A program made the translations under genes and the position numbers. A stretch of 64,000 nt of DNA from assembly GCA_028823995.1 (NCBI GenBank), contig JAPPFD010000024.1:1-64000 (forward strand). Direction: 5' to 3'. How positions within the stretch are numbered: position 1 is the stretch's first letter; each line of letters starts with the position of its first letter. Below are positions 32,910-42,142 of the stretch, one piece after another. The notes beneath the pieces are model-generated. The model was not told the origin of the DNA and did not search any database. It saw only the letters and a program-made list of their open reading frames with translations. This DNA comes from a bacterium. GTDB lineage: Bacteria > Actinomycetota > Acidimicrobiia > Spongiisociales > ZC4RG35.

Positions 32910-34636
32910 AGAGACTGATCGCGGTCGGGGCCCTGCTGGGAGGCTTGGTGTTTGTCGCCTCCTGCGATGACGGCCCTGCAGTCGCCCCTCCGGACACCGC
33001 GGGCCGAGTCGATGGCGAGACCCCTGCCATCACCACCTCGACAACCGGCGCGATCACCACCACAGCCCCGCCCACCACCACCGCTCCCACCACTTCAGCC
33101 GGAACAACGACTACCACCACCTCGTCTCCGACCACGACGACGTCGCCCACCACCACCGCTCCCACAACTACTACTACCACCACCATTCCGCCGGAGCCCA
33201 CTCTGTGGGAGCGTCTGCAGGCGTTGGGACGGGAGGGGATCGGCGACAGCCTGTACCCGACCCTCGGCGCCTCCGGTTATGACGTGGAGAGCTACCTGAT
33301 CGAGTTCCGCTTCGACCCGGAGACGGGCCGGCTTTCGGGGTCCTCCACCATCGCGGCCGTGGCCACCGAAGATCTCGACCTGTTCAGCCTGGACTTCTTC
33401 GGTATGGAGACCGAGGCGGTGACAGTCAACAGCGCACCGGCGGACTACGAGCAAGTCTCCGAAGAGTTGATCGTCGTGCCATCCCAGGCGCTCGGCGAGG
33501 GCGAGCGGATGACGGTGGTCGTCTCCTACCAGGGGGCCGTGGCCTCCCGGCCGGCCCGGGCCATTCAGGGGTTTACCTCCGGCGGTCGCTGGTCCATTGA
33601 TGAGGAGATCTTCTTCATGATGAACGAGCCGGACGGCTCTGCCGCCTTGGCGCCTTTCAATGACCATCCCCTGGACAAGGCGCTGGTAACCGTCGAGGTG
33701 GAGGTCCCCGTGGGGTGGACGGTTGTTTCGGGTGGAACCCTGGAGGAGGTGAGGGAGGAGGAGCAGTACACAGTCTTCCGGTGGTCGATGGAACACCCGG
33801 TGGCCCCCTACCTGATCCCCCTTGGTATCGGGCAGTTTGCGTCCCGTTCCGAGCCCGACCCCCTGGGCCTGGAGATCACCACCTGGTATCCCGAGGACCT
33901 GGACACCGAGTTGCTCGACCCCTTCACCGACCAGCATCGCATGCTGGAATTCCTGTCGGGGCTGTTCGGGCCCTATCCATTCGAATCCCTGGGCGCCATG
34001 GTGGTTGACGCCGGATTGCCACTGGCCCTGGAGCACCAGACCCTCCCCACCTACGATCTCTCCACGGTGCAGGAGACGGTCGTGGTGCACGAACTCGCCC
34101 ATCAGTGGTTCGGCAACTCGTTGTCGGTGGCGGACTGGAGCGACATCTGGCTCAACGAGGGCCCCGCCACCCTGTCGGAGTGGCTCTGGACGGAGGAAAT
34201 CCTGGGGGTGACCGACTACGACCGGGAGGTGGCCAACAATTACCGGCTGTTCTCCGGGGAGTTCTTCCTGTCGGGCGACACCACCGACGCCATCGAGAGG
34301 GCGACCGCCATGGCGGTCCGCCAGTTCTATCCCCCCGGCCTGCCTCCCGACGATGACCTCTTCAACTATTCGGTGTATGGAAGGGGAGCGCTCACGCTGG
34401 TGGCTCTCCGTGACCACCTGGGCGACGCATCCTTCTTCGCGCTGCTCAGGACCTGGCACGACACCCATCGCTATGGAAACGCAACAACTGCCGACTTCCT
34501 GTCGCTGGTGGAGCAAACCGGGGGCGCCCCGGGGCGGGAACTGGTGGAATCCTGGCTCTACGATCCGTTGCCGCCGCCCATGCCTGAACGAGACCTGTAT
34601 CCGCTCGGGCACGAGGAGAATTCCCGGAGCCCGTAA
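32906..34636 (+). CDS. Secreted M1-family metallopeptidase lipoprotein
   Basis: A 576-aa protein from ATG 32906. Lipoprotein signal: MKRLIAVGALLGGLVFVASC with the Cys at residue 20. A Thr-rich low-complexity linker (about residues 45-95) probably spans the envelope. Then comes an aminopeptidase-N-like beta domain and the gluzincin motif VVHELAHQWFGN with the third ligand Glu in LNEGPATLSEW. The usual GAMEN exopeptidase loop is replaced by ALEHQTLP, as in many bacterial homologues. It should cleave peptides outside the membrane. The start overlaps the stop of the CCA/poly(A) polymerase gene. It ends 62 bp before the arginine operon. Confidence 0.9.
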   Translation: MKRLIAVGALLGGLVFVASCDDGPAVAPPDTAGRVDGETPAITTSTTGAITTTAPPTTTAPTTSAGTTTTTTSSPTTTTSPTTTAPTTTTTTTIPPEPTLWERLQALGREGIGDSLYPTLGASGYDVESYLIEFRFDPETGRLSGSSTIAAVATEDLDLFSLDFFGMETEAVTVNSAPADYEQVSEELIVVPSQALGEGERMTVVVSYQGAVASRPARAIQGFTSGGRWSIDEEIFFMMNEPDGSAALAPFNDHPLDKALVTVEVEVPVGWTVVSGGTLEEVREEEQYTVFRWSMEHPVAPYLIPLGIGQFASRSEPDPLGLEITTWYPEDLDTELLDPFTDQHRMLEFLSGLFGPYPFESLGAMVVDAGLPLALEHQTLPTYDLSTVQETVVVHELAHQWFGNSLSVADWSDIWLNEGPATLSEWLWTEEILGVTDYDREVANNYRLFSGEFFLSGDTTDAIERATAMAVRQFYPPGLPPDDDLFNYSVYGRGALTLVALRDHLGDASFFALLRTWHDTHRYGNATTADFLSLVEQTGGAPGRELVESWLYDPLPPPMPERDLYPLGHEENSRSP

Positions 34637-34642
34637 CCGGCT

Positions 34643-34671
34643 TTGGCGATATGCGCATATTCGTATATAGT
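34643..34671 (+). promoter_or_regulatory. Arginine operon promoter with embedded palindrome (possible ArgR operator)
   Basis: TTGGCG (34643-34648) and TATAGT (34666-34671) are separated by 17 bp, a good sigma-70-type promoter. The spacer contains a perfect 12-base palindrome, ATATGCGCATAT (34649-34660). Its position over the core promoter fits repression by ArgR, whose gene is in this operon, but the palindrome does not closely match the classical ARG box. The predicted start of transcription is about 34678. Confidence 0.65.
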
Positions 34672-34678
34672 TGTCCCG

Positions 34679-34702
34679 ATGCAAGAGACTGAGTTCAAAT
34701 GA
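34679..34702 (+). CDS. Seven-codon leader mini-cistron overlapping argC
   Basis: ATG at 34679 begins MQETEFK and stops at TGA 34700-34702, which overlaps the argC ATG (ATGA). The predicted transcription start falls at or one base before this ATG, so it would be translated leaderless and could couple ribosomes into argC. The peptide contains no Arg codon, so it is not an arginine attenuator. Translation is unproven. Confidence 0.35.
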   Translation: MQETEFK

Positions 34703-35721
34703 CACTGACGGCGGCGGTGATCGGCGCCTCCGGGTATGCCGGGGGGGAGCTGATCCGACTGCTGGATGCCCACCCGGCCTTCGACCTGGTGTGGATGGGC
34801 GCCCACAGCCGGGCCGGCGCCCCGCTGGGAGAGGTGCATCCTCACCTCTCCGAGGGCGATCGGCGGCTGTCCTCCACGACTGTCGAGAACATTCCCTCGG
34901 TGGATGCGGCGTTCCTGGCCCTGCCCCACGGGGCGTCCTATGAGTTGGGGCACGAGTTGGCGGAGAGAGGCACAGCCGTGTTCGACCTGGGGTCTGACTA
35001 CCGGTTCGACACACAGGAGCGCTATGAGAATGCCTATGGCGCTCCCCATCCGGCTCCCGAGCGCCTCGGCGAGTGGCGGTACGGCCTGCCGGAGTTGTTC
35101 AGCTTGGAAGGGGCCCGGAGGGTCGCCCTGCCGGGCTGTTATCCGACCGCCGTGATGCTTGCATCCGTCCCGCTGCTGGCGGGCGGGTTGACCTCGGGCC
35201 CGGTGGTGGCCGACTGCCTGTCAGGCATCTCGGGGGCGGGCAGGTCAGTCCGATCAGACTTGATGTTCGGACAGGTGGCGGAAGGAGCACAGGCCTACAA
35301 GGTTGCGGCCCACCGGCACCGGCCCGAGATCGAGATGGGCATGGAGATGGCCGGGGTTGCTGTCCGGGTCACGTTCACCCCCCATCTGCTTCCCATCCAG
35401 CGGGGACTGCTGGCCACGGTGACCATGCCTGCCGCCGATCCCCCGGGAGACCGGGAGGACCTTCTGGGAATGCTCGGAAAAGCGTACGAGGGCCGTCGGT
35501 TGGTGGACGTTGTCGATCATCCCCCCCAGACACGATGGGTGGCGGGATCAAACCGCGCGCTGGTCACGGCCTTCTTCGATTCTCACACCGGGATGGTCAT
35601 CGCCCAGGCTGCCCTGGACAATCTTTTGAAGGGGGCCGCCGGGCAGGCCGTTCAGGCCGCCAACCTGGTATTCGGCCTGGAGGAGGCAACCGGCCTGGAC
35701 ACCACCGGGTGGATGCCATGA
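34699..35721 (+). CDS. argC: N-acetyl-gamma-glutamyl-phosphate reductase
   Basis: A 340-aa enzyme reducing N-acetylglutamyl-phosphate to the semialdehyde with NADPH. NADP-binding VIGASGYAGGELIRLL opens the protein; the catalytic Cys lies in VALPGCYPTAVMLA; HRHRPEIEMGMEMAG and FTPHLLPIQRGLLATV are standard. It is the first biosynthetic gene of the operon argC-J-B-D-R-G-H, with a promoter at 34643. Its end overlaps argJ (ATGA). Confidence 0.97.
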   Translation: MTLTAAVIGASGYAGGELIRLLDAHPAFDLVWMGAHSRAGAPLGEVHPHLSEGDRRLSSTTVENIPSVDAAFLALPHGASYELGHELAERGTAVFDLGSDYRFDTQERYENAYGAPHPAPERLGEWRYGLPELFSLEGARRVALPGCYPTAVMLASVPLLAGGLTSGPVVADCLSGISGAGRSVRSDLMFGQVAEGAQAYKVAAHRHRPEIEMGMEMAGVAVRVTFTPHLLPIQRGLLATVTMPAADPPGDREDLLGMLGKAYEGRRLVDVVDHPPQTRWVAGSNRALVTAFFDSHTGMVIAQAALDNLLKGAAGQAVQAANLVFGLEEATGLDTTGWMP

Positions 35722-36884
35722 GCGTCACCTTCCCCAGGGGATTTCGGGCATCGGGCGTGGCGGCGGGGATCAAGCCCTCCGGCGCTCCGGACCTGAGTGT
35801 GGTGATCGCCGAAGAGCCGGTGCCGGCCGCGGCGGTGTTCACCCAGAACAGTGCGGCCGCCGCGCCGGTGCGGCTCTCCCGTCGTCACATGGAGGTCTCG
35901 AGGGGAGCGATCCGGGGCGTGACGCTCAACTCCGGTTGTGCCAACGCAGCCACCGGGGAACTCGGCGACCGGGCCGCCTACGACATGGCCGCCGCGGTCG
36001 CCGGGGAGGTGGGGTGCGAAGTCACTGAGGTGCTGGTCTGCTCCACCGGACCGATCGGTCCCCAGTTGCCAATGGACAAGATCCTTCCCGCCATGCAGCT
36101 TCTCGTCGCCCGGGCGGCTTCAAGCCCAACGGCGGGAAAGGACGCCGCGGCCGGGCTCATGACTACCGACACCTTCATCAAGGAGGCGGCGGTCTCCGGT
36201 CCCGGGGGATTCCGGGTCGGAGGCATGGCCAAAGGGGCGGCGATGATCCGCCCCAGCATGGCCACCATGCTGGCGGTGATCACCACCGACGCCGTTTCTT
36301 CGGCCCAACGGCTGAGGGCGGTGCTCTCCGAGGCGGTGGAGGAGACCTTCAACAGCATCAACATCGATGGATGCGAATCCACCAACGACACGGTGATTCT
36401 CATGGCTTCCGGCCGTTCGGGGATCGAGCCGTCTCCGGAGGAGTTGACTAAAGGGGTACGAAAGGTGTGCGCGCAGCTGGCCCGTGACATCGTGGCGGAC
36501 GCAGAGGATTGCACTCGCGTGGTGACCATCCTGGTGAGCGGCGCCCCCGATGACGGCTCCGCTCGTCGGATGGGGATGGCGATAGCCGACTCCGACCTGG
36601 TGCGCTGTTCCTTTTACGGGGGAGACCCCAACTGGGGACGGCTGGTGGCCGCCCTCGGCGCCTGTGGCGAGCCCCTGGACGCCTCCCGGATAGACATCAC
36701 CTACCAGGGAACGCCGGTGGCAAGGGGAGGGACCCACACCGGCGTGGATCTGTCCGCGGTCGAGCCGCTTTTGGCGGGAGACTTCGAGATCGACGTGGCG
36801 GTAGGGGATGGGCCGGGAACCGCCCGGATTCTCACCAGCGACCTCACCCCCGGATACGTCATCTTCAACGGGGAGCCGTCATGA
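35718..36884 (+). CDS. argJ: Glutamate N-acetyltransferase / amino-acid N-acetyltransferase
   Basis: From ATG 35718 the product is 388 aa. ArgJ recycles the acetyl group from N-acetylornithine to glutamate; bifunctional forms also use acetyl-CoA. Signatures: FRASGVAAGIKPSGAPDLSVV, the autocleavage site in KGAAMIRPSMATMLAVITTDA (Thr nucleophile in ATML), NSINIDGCESTNDTVILMASG and DPNWGRLVAALG. It should autoprocess into alpha and beta chains. It overlaps argC and argB by ATGA. No argA is in the window, so ArgJ may supply N-acetylglutamate. Confidence 0.96.
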   Translation: MSVTFPRGFRASGVAAGIKPSGAPDLSVVIAEEPVPAAAVFTQNSAAAAPVRLSRRHMEVSRGAIRGVTLNSGCANAATGELGDRAAYDMAAAVAGEVGCEVTEVLVCSTGPIGPQLPMDKILPAMQLLVARAASSPTAGKDAAAGLMTTDTFIKEAAVSGPGGFRVGGMAKGAAMIRPSMATMLAVITTDAVSSAQRLRAVLSEAVEETFNSINIDGCESTNDTVILMASGRSGIEPSPEELTKGVRKVCAQLARDIVADAEDCTRVVTILVSGAPDDGSARRMGMAIADSDLVRCSFYGGDPNWGRLVAALGACGEPLDASRIDITYQGTPVARGGTHTGVDLSAVEPLLAGDFEIDVAVGDGPGTARILTSDLTPGYVIFNGEPS

Positions 36885-37786
36885 CCACCGGCCACAGTCC
36901 CCCCACCCGCCTCAAGCCTCGCATCGCCTCTTCGATGGGGAAGGCGGCCATCCTCATGGAAGCCTTGCCCTACATCCGTCGATTCTCGGGGACCGTCGTG
37001 GTGGTTAAGTACGGTGGCTCGGCGATGGATGACCCGAATTTCGCTCAGTCCTTCGCCAAGGACGTGGCTCTCCTCTCCCAGGTGGGGATCAAGATGGTGG
37101 TGGTTCACGGAGGCGGGCCGCAGATCACCGCAGCGATGAAGAGGGAGGGGATCGCGCCCACCTGGGTGGACGGGCTGAGAGTGACCAATTCGCGCACCAT
37201 GGAGTTGGTCCGGAGGGTGTTGGGAGGGGAGGTCAACGGGGAGATCGCTCGCCTTCTGGAGACCAGTGGCGCCCACGCGGTGGGCTTGAACGGCGTGGAC
37301 GCGGGCCTGTTCCGCTGTCGCCGCCTGGACAGCCGCCTGGGAAGGGTTGGCGATCTGGTCGAGGTGAATCCGGCTCTGATTGAATTCCTGGTGGATGGCG
37401 GGATGACGCCGGTGGTGGCGCCGTTGGGCCTGGGTTTGGACGGCGAGGTCTACAACCTGAACGCCGATACCGTGGCGGGCGCCCTAGCCGCCGCTCTGGG
37501 AGCGCAGAAGTTGGTGTTCCTCACGAATGTGGAGGGGGTGTATCGCAATCCCGCCGACGCCTCCACGCTCATCTCCAAGATGACCCTGCCGGAGTTGGTG
37601 ATGATGGTCGACCGGTTCCGGGGAGGGATGCTTCCCAAGTTGCGGGCGGTGGTGGAAGCCATGAAGGGCGGCGTCTCCCAGGCGCATGTCCTGGACGGTC
37701 GAATCCAGCACGCTCTCCTGCTGGAGATGTTCACCCCCGAGGGGATAGGGACCATGGTCATCCATCACGAAGGAGAAGAACAGTGA
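36881..37786 (+). CDS. argB: Acetylglutamate kinase
   Basis: A 301-aa amino-acid kinase phosphorylating N-acetylglutamate. VVVKYGGSAMDDPNF, KMVVVHGGGPQITAAMKREGI, GLRVTNSRTMELV, LNADTVAGALAAALGAQKLVFLTNVEGVY and GGMLPKLRAVVEAMKGGV are all family hallmarks. The N-terminal extension (about 30 residues before the kinase core) matches arginine-sensitive hexameric ArgB types, suggesting feedback control; that is inference. It overlaps argJ (ATGA) and argD (GTGA). Confidence 0.97.
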   Translation: MTTGHSPPTRLKPRIASSMGKAAILMEALPYIRRFSGTVVVVKYGGSAMDDPNFAQSFAKDVALLSQVGIKMVVVHGGGPQITAAMKREGIAPTWVDGLRVTNSRTMELVRRVLGGEVNGEIARLLETSGAHAVGLNGVDAGLFRCRRLDSRLGRVGDLVEVNPALIEFLVDGGMTPVVAPLGLGLDGEVYNLNADTVAGALAAALGAQKLVFLTNVEGVYRNPADASTLISKMTLPELVMMVDRFRGGMLPKLRAVVEAMKGGVSQAHVLDGRIQHALLLEMFTPEGIGTMVIHHEGEEQ

Positions 37787-38985
37787 ACCCAGAAGTCACG
37801 GCCTGGATCGAGAAGGCCGACCGCAAGCTCATCCCGGCCTACGGTCGGACGCCGGTGGTGTTCACCCGAGGGCAGGGAGTCTGGCTGTTCGACCGGGAGG
37901 GTCGGTCTTACCTGGACTGTCTCACCGGCTTGGCAGTGGTAGCGGTCGGACACGCCAACCCCAGGGTGGCGGAGGCCGCCCGCGCCCAGATGTCGGAACT
38001 GGTTCACGTCTCCAACATCTTCTACACCGAGCCGATGGTGAGCCTGGCCGGACGGCTGTCCGCTCTCTCCGGGCTGGACCGGGTGTTCTTCGCCAACTGC
38101 GGGGCCACCGTCAATGAGACCGCCATCAAGCTGGCGCGGAGGTACGCCCAGAAGAAGCACGGCGCCCACCGCTACGAAGTGATCTCTCTCCTGGACTCTT
38201 TCCACGGACGCACCCTGGCCACCCTGGCCGCCACCGGCCAACCCTCCAAACAGGAGACCTTCGAGCCCCTCCCGCCCGGGTTCTTTCAGGTTCCTCCCGC
38301 AGATATCGCCGCGCTTGACCGTGCTCTGTCGGACCGCACCGCGGCGGTGATGATCGAGACCACCCAGGGAGAGGGAGGAGTGATTCCCCTGCCCGCCGAC
38401 TTCCTCCAGGAGGTCCGGGAGATGTGCGACCGGAGGGGAGTCCTGTTGATAATCGACGACGTCCAGGCAGGCATGGGGCGGACGGGCCACATGTTTTCCT
38501 GGCAGGGCCTGGGTTTCGAGCCGGACATCGCCACGGTGGCCAAGGCTCTGGCCAACGGTCTGGCGATCGGCGCCTGCATGGCGCGTGAGGAGGTGGCTAC
38601 CGCTTTCGGTCCCGGCGACCACGGCACCACCTTCGGGGGTGGCCCGGTTCCATGCGCGGCGGCCCTGGCGGTCCTCGACGAGATCGCCGAGCGCGATTTG
38701 CTGGCCAACTGCCGGGCGCGCTCCCGCCAGTTCGCAGAGGGCCTGGGAGCCCTGGACGGCGTGATGGAAGTACGGGGTCGGGGACTGCTGCTGGCAGCCG
38801 TCCTGGAAGGAGAGTGGGCGGCGGAGACCACCCAGCGGGCATTGGAACTCGGGCTGGTGGTCAACAACGTACGACCCGATGCAGTGCGGTTCGCACCACC
38901 GCTCACCATCACCCCCGAGGAGACCGCCGAGGCGATTTCCCGGTTCGGCGAGGCCCTGTCGGCTTCGATCGCCGCGGAGAGTTGA
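37783..38985 (+). CDS. argD: Acetylornithine aminotransferase
   Basis: A 400-aa class III PLP aminotransferase converting N-acetylglutamate semialdehyde to N-acetylornithine. Seen: TPVVFTRGQGVWLFDREG, LTGLAVVAVGHANP, FANCGATVNETAIKLAR, FHGRTLATLAATGQ, LLIIDDVQAGMGRTG, the catalytic Lys in IATVAKALANGLAIGA, and GTTFGGGPVPCAAALAVLD. It starts at GTG 37783, overlapping argB. The next gene, argR, begins one base after its stop; the usual argF between them is absent. Confidence 0.96.
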   Translation: MNPEVTAWIEKADRKLIPAYGRTPVVFTRGQGVWLFDREGRSYLDCLTGLAVVAVGHANPRVAEAARAQMSELVHVSNIFYTEPMVSLAGRLSALSGLDRVFFANCGATVNETAIKLARRYAQKKHGAHRYEVISLLDSFHGRTLATLAATGQPSKQETFEPLPPGFFQVPPADIAALDRALSDRTAAVMIETTQGEGGVIPLPADFLQEVREMCDRRGVLLIIDDVQAGMGRTGHMFSWQGLGFEPDIATVAKALANGLAIGACMAREEVATAFGPGDHGTTFGGGPVPCAAALAVLDEIAERDLLANCRARSRQFAEGLGALDGVMEVRGRGLLLAAVLEGEWAAETTQRALELGLVVNNVRPDAVRFAPPLTITPEETAEAISRFGEALSASIAAES

Positions 38986-38986
38986 G

Positions 38987-39463
38987 GTGAGTTCTGCCGG
39001 CGCCCGGAGGCGGGCACTGCGCGGCCTGCTTGCCCGGGGAGGGGCCAGGGAGCAGGCGGAGTTGGCAAGGGGCCTGGCCGAGGAGGGGTTTGTGGTCAGC
39101 CAATCCACCGTGTCACGGGACCTGCGGTACCTCGGCGTGGTGAAGAACCAGGAGGGCCGCTACCGGCTGAACTCGCGCAACAACGAAGCAGAAGATCCCG
39201 TAGACCCGGAGCGCAGGCTGGGAAGGGTGATCAACTCCTACACGCTGTCGATAGAAGCCTCCGCCAACCTGGTGGTGATGAGGACCTTTCCGGGCGCCGC
39301 CTCGGTGGTGGCCTCGGCTCTGGACGCTTCCCTGGAGACGGGGGAGGTCGGCAACGTTCTGGGAACCCTGGCGGGTGACGACACCATCCTGGTGGTGGCG
39401 GCTCGACCGTCCGGCGGCCGGGGCGTGAAGGAGCGACTGGAGCAGATCGGAGAGATGACATGA
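38987..39463 (+). CDS. argR: Arginine repressor
   Basis: From GTG 38987, with GGAGA six bases upstream, the product is 158 aa. The N-terminal winged helix reads [32 protein letters not shown] (the SQxTVSRDL motif). The C-terminal oligomerisation/arginine-binding domain has [30 protein letters not shown] with the GT-DDT type motif. ArgR with bound arginine represses arg operons; the palindrome in the argC promoter is a candidate target. It overlaps argG by ATGA. Confidence 0.95.
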   Translation: MSSAGARRRALRGLLARGGAREQAELARGLAEEGFVVSQSTVSRDLRYLGVVKNQEGRYRLNSRNNEAEDPVDPERRLGRVINSYTLSIEASANLVVMRTFPGAASVVASALDASLETGEVGNVLGTLAGDDTILVVAARPSGGRGVKERLEQIGEMT

Positions 39464-40653
39464 CAAAGGTGGTTCTTGCTTACTCAGGAGGCCTGGACAC
39501 CTCGGTGATCCTGGCGTGGCTCCGAGAGGTCTACGACGCAGACGTCATTACTTTCACGGCTGATGTCGGCCAGGGTGAGGAAGTGGCCGAAGCTCGCCAG
39601 AAGGCGCTCGACACCGGGGCGGTGGAGGCGGTGGTCTCCGACCTGCGCCGGGAATTCGTAACCGAAGCCGTGTTCCCCGCCTTCCGGGCGGGCGCCCTGT
39701 ATGAGGGGTATTACCTGCTCGGCACCTCTCTGGCCCGGCCGATAATCACCCAGGGAATGATTGAAGTGGCCCGACGCTTCGGGGCGGACGCCATTTCGCA
39801 CGGCGCAACCGGCAAGGGTAACGATCAGGTCCGTTTCGAGCTTTCCGCCTACGCTCTGGAACCGGACATAGAGGTAATCGCCCCCTGGCGGGAGTGGGAT
39901 TTGAAGGGGCGGGCCGATCTTGTGGAGTACGCCCGCAAGCGGGGCATTCCCGTTCCGGTCTCTCCCGAGAAGCCTTATTCAACCGACGCCAACCTGCTGC
40001 ATGTCTCCTATGAGGGAGGAATACTGGAGGATCCCTGGGCTTCCCCGCCCGAGGACATGTTCACTATTACCACCGATCCCCGCCTGGGCCCTGAAGAACC
40101 CGAGGAGATAGTCCTTTCCATCGAGAAGGGAAACCCGGTGGCGGTGAACGGAGAGCGCTTGGAGCCGGTTGCCATGTTGGAGGAACTCAACCGGCTCGGT
40201 GGTCGCCACGGGGTGGGCAGGGTCGACATGGTGGAGAACCGCTTCGTCGGGATAAAGAGCCGGGGCGTGTACGAGACTCCCGGTGGGACGATTCTGTTTC
40301 ACGCCCTGCGGGCGGTGGAGTCCATCACCCTGGACCGGCAGGTGGCCCATCTCCGGGATGAGTTGGCGCCGCGGTATTCGGAAATGGTCTACAACGGGTT
40401 CTGGTTCGCTCCGGAGCGCTATGCCTTGCAGACACTCTTCGACGAGATGGCCGAGTCGGTGACCGGCGAGGCGCGGCTCTCGCTTTTCAAGGGCACGGTG
40501 ACGGTCTTGGGCCGCCGGGCCCCCTTCAGCCTCTACGACCCCGACCGGGCCACCTTCGAGGAGGACAAGGTCTACGACCAAGCGGACGCCGGCGGTTTCA
40601 TAAGGATCAACTCGCTGCGAGTCCGCCCGCCTACAGGCTCCGGGGAGGGATAA
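39460..40653 (+). CDS. argG: Argininosuccinate synthase
   Basis: A 397-aa enzyme joining citrulline and aspartate at the cost of ATP. The PP-loop [18 protein letters not shown] opens the protein; later segments include [69 protein letters not shown] and [14 protein letters not shown]. Complete and typical. It depends on ornithine carbamoyltransferase encoded elsewhere, as argF is not in this operon. Confidence 0.97.
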   Translation: MTKVVLAYSGGLDTSVILAWLREVYDADVITFTADVGQGEEVAEARQKALDTGAVEAVVSDLRREFVTEAVFPAFRAGALYEGYYLLGTSLARPIITQGMIEVARRFGADAISHGATGKGNDQVRFELSAYALEPDIEVIAPWREWDLKGRADLVEYARKRGIPVPVSPEKPYSTDANLLHVSYEGGILEDPWASPPEDMFTITTDPRLGPEEPEEIVLSIEKGNPVAVNGERLEPVAMLEELNRLGGRHGVGRVDMVENRFVGIKSRGVYETPGGTILFHALRAVESITLDRQVAHLRDELAPRYSEMVYNGFWFAPERYALQTLFDEMAESVTGEARLSLFKGTVTVLGRRAPFSLYDPDRATFEEDKVYDQADAGGFIRINSLRVRPPTGSGEG

Positions 40654-40657
40654 CAGA

Positions 40658-42025
40658 ATGACCCTCTGGGAAGGGAGGCTGGGAGGCGTCCCCGCATCGG
40701 CAATGTGGAACTTCACCGTCTCGGTGGCCGACCGCCGCCTCCTGGAGGACGACATCGAGGGTTCCATGGCCCATGTGGCCATGCTGGGAGAAGTCGGGAT
40801 ACTGTCCAAGCAGGAGACGGAGGCAATCACCGCCGGCCTCCAGACCCTGTCCGAGGAGGCGGGATCGGGCGCGTTCGCATTCAGCGACGACGACGAGGAC
40901 GTTCACTCGGCGGTGGAGCGTCGTCTGATAGAACTGGTCGGCCCGGTGGGGGGCAAGCTTCACACCGGCCGGTCCCGCAACGATCAGGTAGCCCTGGACC
41001 TCATTCTCTACATGCGGCGGGAAGCGCTGGGTCACGCCGATGGACTGGCTCGGCTGGCGTTGGTCCTGGTGGCCGCCGCGGAACGGTTGGGTCCGGAGGT
41101 GGTGGTCCCCTCCTACACCCATCTCCAGCAGGCTCAACCGACCCTATTCGCCCACCACCTCCTGGCTTACGGACAGATGGCGGCGCGGGACCGGCGTCGC
41201 TTTCTGGACCTGGCCGACCGGCTGGACTGTTCTCCGCTCGGCGCGGGAGCGTCGGCGGGTTCGTCGCTGCCCTTGTCGCCGGAGAGGACCGCATCGCTGC
41301 TCGGCATGTCCGCCGCCTTTGCCAACTCGCTGGACGCGGTAGGGTCCCGGGACCGGGCCGCCGAGTACGTGTGGTGTTGCGCCCGCGCCCTGGTGTCTCT
41401 TTCCCGACTGGGAGAGGACGTGGTGTTGTGGTCCACGCGGGAGTTCGGTTGGGTCACCCTGGCGGATGAGTTCGCCACCGGGTCCTCGGCCCTGCCGCAG
41501 AAGAAGAATCCCGACGTCGCCGAGTTGGCGCGGGGCAAGGCGGCCAGTGCGATCGGATCGCTCACCGCCATGCTGGCATTGGAGAAGGGCCTGCCCATGT
41601 CTTACAACCGCGACCTGCAGGAAGACAAAGAGCACCTCTTCCGGGTTGATGACGACCTGGCCGGCGCCACCTCCGCTCTTGCGGGGCTGATAGCTTCCGC
41701 CCGGTTTCATCCCCCTCCGCCCGCTCCGGAGACCGCAGCCCTGGATCTGGCCGAGGCGCTGGTGGGGAGAGGAGTGCCCTTCCGGGAAGCGCACCGGGTC
41801 ACCGGAGCGATAGCGGCACGGCTGGCGGCGGAGAGCCGGGAATTCTCGTCCCTCTCTTTTTCCGACCTTGCGGATGCCCATCCCTCCTTTGAGCCTTCCG
41901 ATCTGGACCTCCTGGACCCGGTCATCTCGGTGAACCGGAGAGCGACTCCCGGGGGCGGGAGCCACGGGAGCGTGACCGCCCAGATCGCCCAACTCCGCGC
42001 GGAACTCTCCGGCGAGGGGTCGTAG
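40658..42025 (+). CDS. argH: Argininosuccinate lyase
   Basis: A 455-aa enzyme releasing arginine and fumarate. Signatures: DDEDVHSAVERRLIELVG, KLHTGRSRNDQVALDL, YTHLQQAQPTLFAHHLLAYG, and the fumarase-superfamily loop GSSALPQKKNPDVAELARGKA containing the catalytic Ser. MSYNRDLQEDKEHLF follows. It begins 4 bases after argG and ends the operon; a 117-bp gap with a direct repeat separates it from the ABC transporter genes. Confidence 0.97.
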   Translation: MTLWEGRLGGVPASAMWNFTVSVADRRLLEDDIEGSMAHVAMLGEVGILSKQETEAITAGLQTLSEEAGSGAFAFSDDDEDVHSAVERRLIELVGPVGGKLHTGRSRNDQVALDLILYMRREALGHADGLARLALVLVAAAERLGPEVVVPSYTHLQQAQPTLFAHHLLAYGQMAARDRRRFLDLADRLDCSPLGAGASAGSSLPLSPERTASLLGMSAAFANSLDAVGSRDRAAEYVWCCARALVSLSRLGEDVVLWSTREFGWVTLADEFATGSSALPQKKNPDVAELARGKAASAIGSLTAMLALEKGLPMSYNRDLQEDKEHLFRVDDDLAGATSALAGLIASARFHPPPPAPETAALDLAEALVGRGVPFREAHRVTGAIAARLAAESREFSSLSFSDLADAHPSFEPSDLDLLDPVISVNRRATPGGGSHGSVTAQIAQLRAELSGEGS

Positions 42026-42049
42026 ACCTCCAAGAGAATCCAGGTGGTT

Positions 42050-42087
42050 CCGGGTCTCCAAACCGTTGGACCCCGGGTCTCCAAACC
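42050..42087 (+). repeat. Two 15-bp direct repeats upstream of the amino-acid ABC operon
   Basis: CCGGGTCTCCAAACC occurs at 42050-42064 and 42073-42087, start-to-start 23 bp, in the gap between argH and the permease gene. It could be a tandem operator for the transporter operon, or simply a short duplication. Confidence 0.45.
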
Positions 42088-42142
42088 TAGACTCAAGGCC
42101 AGCCGATGGATGCTTGGTCCTAACTCGAAGTAAAGAGACATA

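Noticed and set aside
33095..35014. Long minus-strand reading frame (639 codons) opposite the M1 peptidase and argC
   Set aside because: Same reason: the plus strand encodes a complete M1 peptidase and ArgC, and the antisense product is low-complexity.
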